Assembly: GCF_964340395.1 (NCBI RefSeq)
Contig: NC_135557.1
Span: 17,014,367-17,078,366, forward strand
Direction of reading: 5' to 3'
Origin: Glandiceps talaboti
Lineage: Eukaryota; Hemichordata; Enteropneusta; Spengelidae
DNA: 64,000 nucleotides
A model generated the notes under the pieces. That model was not told the DNA's origin, searched no databases, and saw nothing but the letters and a program-made list of their open reading frames with translations. Positions 58,025-64,000 of this stretch are shown in pieces. The translations under genes and the position numbers were made by a program. Each line of letters opens with the position of its first letter. The first letter of the stretch is position 1.

Positions 58025-58439
58025 CAGATGGCCCCTGACAGAGCTGGAAAACACATACTTGTGAAAACTGGAAAGGGTAGGCAAATTAGTAAAGATTCCA
58101 AAAATTTATGCAAATATGCCTAGCAACAAGATCATGCCCATACCAACCATCAACTGCAGTTGTCCTACAGCACCATTGGCATATTTTTTTGTTATTTTTT
58201 TTTACAATACTGTACATGTACTTTATTATATAATATATGAATTTTTTCAGAGTTTTTAAGTGCGAATTCCCCCAGTTGGTTTTGTTTCACCATTTTGAAG
58301 TAGTTTTTGTTTTTTAGTAATCATGTGTTTTATATAAGAATGAAAATAAATGGAGATTTTTTGTTATAGAAATTTTAAAATGTAAATTGTAAATTGTCTT
58401 TCCATTTCAGTGCTTCATATTTGGTAGATTGTATAAAAC

Positions 58440-58700
58440 TAGGCAATTTTGTGATAATGTACTTGGCAATATTGAGGTGTATTTGAACTTGACAGCTTTG
58501 TGATAATGTACTTGGCAACATTGGGGTGTATTTGAACTTGGCAGCTTTGTGATAATGTACTTAGCAACATTTGAACTTGGTTGCTTTGTGATGATGTACT
58601 TAGCAACATTTGAACTTGGCCGCTTTGTGATGGTGTACTTATCAACATTGGGGTGTATTTGAACTTGGCACCTTTGTGATAATGTACTTAACCTTCAAAA
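58440..58700. repeat. Minisatellite, 45-60 bp, about five copies
   Basis: Units: TTTGTGATAATGTACTTGGC, AACATTGGGGTGTATTTGAA, CTTGGCAGC; two units lack the GGGGTGTA part. Confidence 0.9.
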
Positions 58701-58784
58701 CTTTTGAGGCATTATGCCAATGCTATCCAAGAACATTAAATAGTAATATATTAGAGAATTAATATGTGTTGGTGTTTTTTTCCT

Positions 58785-58885
58785 CGTAAACATACAGATA
58801 TGACAGAGATCATTAATATACAATGCATTTTTCCTCTCATACATACAGATATGACAGAGATCATTAATCTACAATGCATCATCAA
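58785..58885. repeat. Tandem duplication, about 52 bp
   Basis: ATACAGATATGACAGAGATC then ATTAAT-TACAATGCAT occurs twice. Confidence 0.9.
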
Positions 58886-58989
58886 CTCTTTTGACTGTGA
58901 CTGTTACTTTGTTCAAGAACTCTCCAACCTATTCTCAGTTAAAAAGAATAAAAACCAAAAGGTTAACCTATGTTGTGCTGAGTACGGTT

Positions 58990-59600
58990 AGCTTCACTTA
59001 CATTATGCTAGGTCAGATTGAGTTTGGTTAGGCTAGCTTATGTTAGGCTATGTTATGTTAAATTAGGTTATGTTATGTAAGATTAGGTTAGGTTAGGTTA
59101 GGTTAGGCTAGCTTATGTTAGGCTATGTTATGTAAGATTAGGTTAGGTTAGGTTAGGTTAGGCTAGCTTATGTTAGGCTAGCTTATGTTAAATTAGGTTA
59201 TGTTATGTAAGATTAGCTGAGCTTAAATTAGGCTAGGTTAGGTTAGGTTAGCTTATGTCGGGCTAGGTTAGGTAAGGTTAGGTTTGGTTAGGTTAGCTCA
59301 TGTTAGGTTAGATTAGGTTGGGTTAGTTTATGTTAGGTTAGGTTAGGTTAGCTTATGTCACGTTAGGTTGGGTTAGGTTAGCTTAGCTTAGCTTAGCTTA
59401 GCTTATGTCATGTTAGGTTGGGTTAGGTTAGCTTATGTCATGTTAGTTTATGTTAGATTAGGTAAGCTTATGTCACATTAGGTTGGGTTATCTTAGCTTA
59501 GGTTAGATTAGCTTAGGTTAGGTTAGGTTAGCTTATGTTAGGTTCCGTTAGCTCAATTATGCTATATTAAGTTCTGTTATGCTAAGTTAGCTTAGCTTTG
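58990..59600 (+). repeat. Degenerate TTAGG array (interstitial)
   Basis: About 600 bp of GGTTAGGTTAGGTTAGGTTA mixed with variants GCTTATG, GGCTAGC and TTATGTTA. The pentamer equals the arthropod-type telomere repeat, but interspersed variants and flanking single-copy DNA show this is an internal array. Confidence 0.9.
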
Positions 59601-60504
59601 GTGATCGCGTCGGGTGAATGGTTACCTACAATGTATACTGTACTTTTAATTTTTTTTAAATACAGTACCACAACAATTGCTAAATTAAAACGATTTCATG
59701 TAATAAAAAAATAAACCAGCTTAATTTAATGTTTAGTAAAGGAGGAGATGAGACGGAGATATATTGCACACGTTTGTGTCTATCAAACGCTATGTATTGA
59801 TAAACACGAGGGTTGAGTGGTTATTGGCTATCAACATTTAGTACTTTTATAAAAACAAAATACTACAAAGGTAGTTGAATTATCAATAATAATTTCAAAA
59901 ATAAATCATCTTCAATAATGACGGAGAAGAGAGATGTTGCACACGTGTGTATGTCAATGATGTGTATTAATGAACCCTGTGTGAACGCAAGAGTTGCGGA
60001 GTATAGTATCGATTATGAATATTGCATATTTTCATTAAAAATAAATACCACAAAAGTGAATTATCAATAATAATGTAACTCAATACAAAAATAAAATGAC
60101 TTCAATAAGTCTTTTCAATTAAAAGTACTGACATGATAGGTTTATGGGTTCTACGTGTGTTGCATTGCTTGTCGGACAATTCAACAGCAATACCTAACGT
60201 ACCTGCAAAAAATATATACTTTATAAATAAATTGTTGACAGAATTTCATTTGAACATAAACGTATTTTTTCAGATAAAATATTCTAGCAATCTCATTTAG
60301 CACATATGTAGCATGATTTTATTTGACACATTACTGCACTAAATTCACGATGTGTATTTTTCACTCAAAACTTTCAATGTTTACAAGAACTTAGTATCTA
60401 TTTGCTCCCGATGTGCATGATTAATAAGATATCGTGAGTTTTCAATCTCTTGCAGCGCGTTCAAATTTTCAAGCCGCTTCACGATTATAACACGGACCTA
60501 TAAG
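59601..60504. other. AT-rich intergenic sequence
   Basis: Two diverged copies of a block with GGAG-GA-AGAC/GGAGATATTGCACACG-GTGT, GTCTATCAA and AAAAATAAA-ACTTCAATAA (59740-59920 and 59930-60120). I see no gene. Confidence 0.5.
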
Positions 60505-60785
60505 CTTATTGGCATAGCGGCCAACATCCCCATCTCTCTGGGCAATACAATCAGTTGAAGTATATGCAATTAACCACATATATTTAAGGTATTCACATTG
60601 ACATCTCTTTCCTATCAGGTCCCCAGTTATATAGCTGGGTTAACTGTGGCACAATTGTGGTTCAAATCTTGGTAAAGGGCTTTAGCCATTCAGAAACACG
60701 TGGAAGCGGCGGGGCTCAAACGGGGCTGAAACCGGTATGTGCAGATTCAGAGTCGGCACTCTGACTATTAGACGAGGATTTCACA
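60505..60785 (-). mobile_element. tRNA-derived SINE, family A, copy 3
   Basis: Minus-strand copy with head TAATAGTCAGAGTGCCGACT, CTGAATCTGCACATACCGG and TTTCAGCC (B-box position), then body TATATAACTGGGGACCTGAT. It is the copy with the clearest tRNA-like head. Confidence 0.75.
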
Positions 60786-61429
60786 GTCGAAGTCTTTCGA
60801 TTTAGTGGCGCGCTTCATTTTCTCACTCCACATAATCATGATAATAGCCGACAATTCATATACGTTATCTAGCTCAGTGGACGTAATTCGGATGGTGATA
60901 CAGATTTTTGAAAATGTATTTTTACCTTTCATTCGGTCAGGAGTTTCGACATTTTTTATGGTATTAAATATAGAATGTATACTAAAATGAGTATCTATCG
61001 TTATTGTTACATGTATAGAAAATTATTCCGCGGAAAAGTTGATCCATGGTACAGACTTATGGATTTTTTCATGAAACGTTAAACTCATTTTGGCGGCACA
61101 TTCTTAGACCGTCTTATCCTTTCCAATACTATATCCTGCAGCTATTATGGGAGTATTCCCCTCCCAGGGTAGGTTATCCACGGTCTAGCTGCTACTCATC
61201 CGGGCTTTTCTGCTTTACTGTGACCACAGTGTGACTGATGGCAGCCCTATAGAGTCGAATGCGGTCCCGAGAGTGCTAACCCGAGAGGCTTCGGCTTTTT
61301 TTTCGACTGCTTTCCGTATCACTGTCCGAGGTCTTTCTGTAAGACCATAAACTCCCGTAAATCGAGGTCAAGTACATCTACCATCCTATTCTGTATTTTA
61401 GAAAGCTGACATGATGATGATGTATAATG

Positions 61430-61502
61430 ATGACGAGCTTTGACTTACTGACCGTTGTCTTGGTAACCCATCAGTCAGGCAGTCAAATAATATGCATTAA
61501 AA
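61430..61502 (+). CDS. Speculative signal-peptide exon of a next gene
   Basis: An ATG at 61430 opens MTSFDLLTVVLVTHQSGSQ, a hydrophobic stretch that could be a signal peptide, ending in phase 1 at an AAGTAAGT donor (61503). Phase and layout resemble exon 1 of the adhesion gene. No following exon is visible in the remaining 2.5 kb, so this may be chance. Confidence 0.15.
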
Positions 61503-61509
61503 GTAAGTT

Positions 61510-62330
61510 AATTATCTTGAATTGTATTTGGTCATTGGGTCGGAAATAGACATCTGTTGGTCCGAGTGGGTTGCGTATACGAACCCCCAGCGGTCGAAAT
61601 GATTCTTGTGTTTCGAAGCGTTTCAAGTTGGTTCAGGTATATCCACGAGTCGACAAACTTTCAGAGTGACTTCGCCAAGTCTGTTTAGAAAACGTATAAA
61701 TATGTCCTCCCAACCACCACCACTACTGCTGATTTTATTACCAGAATTTTTTTTCTAACATTATAAAGTTTTATCGACATTTGCTACTCTCTGCATATTT
61801 TCCATTTTTATGCGTTCTCTAAACAACGTAGAACAGCTGACCGATCCAGTGACCCCAAACTGCTACAAAAGCCAAGAAAGGCATTAATTACTCCGCCAGG
61901 AAACCGACAAAGCGAAATTGTGACAGTTTTGGAGATTTATACCCTCTCTCTACACGACTTGGCTAAAACGATGGCACGTAGGAGTTATTTATCACTTCAA
62001 AACGCACACCAACTTTGAATATCTTCTGGACTATCAGCATTTTTCTACAATTGGGCGACGAATTTATCAGAAAGATTTTTATGAAAATGTTACCACCTGT
62101 TGAATTATCCAAAATACTTTGCATTTGAGACATGAACGATGGTCATCCGATAGAGGGGAAAAGTTCAATAAGTACAAACGATCGATGAACCATGGTCCCA
62201 AATGCCTATTGGCTATTTCGAGAAATCGAGAAAAACACTTTCTTATTGTGTCAAACCTTCAACCATGAAGAACCGCCAACTGGAACTCTTTTTTAAAAAG
62301 CAACACAAATCTGTTTGTCTATATTTATGT
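61510..62330. other. Intergenic sequence, nothing recognised
   Basis: Unique-looking sequence with somewhat higher GC than the rest. I see no exon, RNA gene or repeat family in it. Confidence 0.5.
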
Positions 62331-62335
62331 ACGCG

Positions 62336-62501
62336 TTTATGTATGTATGTATGTATGTATGTATGTATGTATGTATGTATGTATGTATGTATGTATGTAT
62401 GTATGTATGTATGTATGTATGTATGTATGTATGTATGCGTTTATGTATGTATGTATGTATGTATGTATGTATGTATGTATGTATGTATGTATGTATGTAT
62501 G

Positions 62502-62549
<48 letters not shown>

Positions 62550-62591
62550 TATGTATGTATGTATGTATGTATGTATGTATGTATGTATGTA

Positions 62592-62634
<43 letters not shown>
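62336..62634. repeat. Compound tetranucleotide microsatellite
   Basis: (TATG)n, then (TG)n, (CGTG)n, (TATG)n and (TCTG)n, about 300 bp. Cys/Val/Tyr/Met ORFs in all frames are artefacts. Confidence 0.97.
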
Positions 62635-62635
<1 letters not shown>

Positions 62636-62639
62636 CATC

Positions 62640-63265
62640 TATACATCTATCTACTAGTATGTTTATCTATCATTTTCCTCTCCCATTTCTGTCAAATCGA
62701 GATGTCATATTGTTGGTGTTTACCAAAGGAAAGTATAGCTTACGTCTAGACAAAATGACAAGTTGTTTGGTATTGCAATAAATACGAAATGTGAAAATAG
62801 AAATAAAATATGGGAGGGGACGTTTTACAATCGTACAGACAGAGAAAGGCGGGAAAACCATGAACTACAAGAGTTTCAGTTCATTGCACACTTTTAAAAT
62901 AATAACTGTGGTTTTCAGTTTTCAGTGGGTCAACGGGCTGTCCTTGAAATGACAAATGACAGTGACGTCACATGAAAGGAACGATTTGTCATGGAATGGT
63001 CCGATCTAATAAGTCTGTCAACTTATCTCATTTGAATACAAAGGGTACATATGATAATAGAATATCGGGCCATCATGATGAATTGAACAGTTACTATATA
63101 CGTCGTCAGAAAGACTGAATGTGCTCCATCTATATCACATTCTATAAATAAAATATATTGAATTTGAAGGGTATACTGGTGTAAGTAGATATTACAACTA
63201 CGGTCAGTTGTACACCGATGAACCTTTTAATTATTTCTATACAGGACAGGGGATAATGATAACTG
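62640..63265. other. Unique sequence between two microsatellites
   Basis: No exon, RNA gene or repeat family recognised. A TGACGTCA palindrome (full CRE) occurs near 62963. Confidence 0.5.
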
Positions 63266-63269
63266 CATA

Positions 63270-63685
<416 letters not shown>

Positions 63686-64000
63686 ATACATTAGACGTCA
63701 ACTATTTATATGTATGTTATAAAGAACATACACGATTTTTCTTTTGTACCAATAACGAGTTTCAAATTGTCTTTTCGTATGTCTTTTTTCGAAAATTAAT
63801 GTCAAATTTCCTGTCGAAGTTACTTTCTAATGGGAAAACGTGGAGTTGACTTGACTCAACCACACAGCTTGCAATACTGTTTTGGTTTTGGCAATTATTC
63901 TGGACAAAATAAATAAAAACAAGTGGGTACATTTTTGTATTTCCGTTACGTATATCTTGTTATTCCCGTTTCGATATGATCACCGATAAGCCAAATTTAT

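Noticed and set aside
7173-61361. Shared 13-mer GATTTACGGGAGT near 7180 and (inverted) near 61350 as a promoter motif
   Set aside because: Chance matches of this length are expected many times in 64 kb; not supported by more copies.
62202-62781. Cys/Val/Tyr/Met ORFs of up to 151 codons
   Set aside because: All frames of the TATG/TGCG/TCTG microsatellite are open; no gene.

Overview
This is animal (metazoan) nuclear DNA: AT-rich, with spliced genes, GT-AG introns and many microsatellites, minisatellites, SINE-like and MITE-like repeats. The protein sequences look like those of a non-vertebrate bilaterian. I cannot place it further from sequence alone.

Three genes can be supported. At the left edge, on the minus strand, is the start of ANAPC13, a small subunit of the anaphase-promoting complex; it is cut by the window end. 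It is head to head with RPS19 (ribosomal protein eS19, plus strand, CDS 2035-5437, four coding exons, 147 aa), which has a likely non-coding first exon with a 5' TOP-type start near 668. The third gene fills most of the window (CDS 7319-54142, plus strand, ten coding exons, 491 aa). It encodes a secreted, probably GPI-anchored cell-adhesion protein with a signal peptide, three Ig domains, one fibronectin type III domain and a C-terminal hydrophobic tail. This is the layout of Drosophila Klingon/Wrapper and is close to lachesin and IgLON proteins. All its exons join in frame, and its first intron is 38.9 kb.

The rest is intron and intergenic DNA built from repeats. Intron 1 of the adhesion gene holds copies of at least three TTAA-flanked MITE families, a small element with 9-bp target duplications, three or four tRNA-headed SINE-like families, and many tandem arrays. 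One array contains interleaved inverted repeats (10.8-12.0 kb); another is a two-monomer higher-order array with an 18-bp palindrome (19.2-19.7 kb). Downstream of the adhesion gene (54.2-64 kb) I found more tandem arrays, two further TTAA elements, two tandem CTCF-like motifs, a degenerate TTAGG array and long tetranucleotide microsatellites, with at most a speculative exon near 61.4 kb.

The most striking point is in RPS19: the 3' splice site of the third coding exon (exon 4 if the non-coding exon is counted) has been tandemly triplicated with a 57-bp period. Both extra acceptors stay in frame, so their use would insert 19 or 38 residues into the ribosomal protein.
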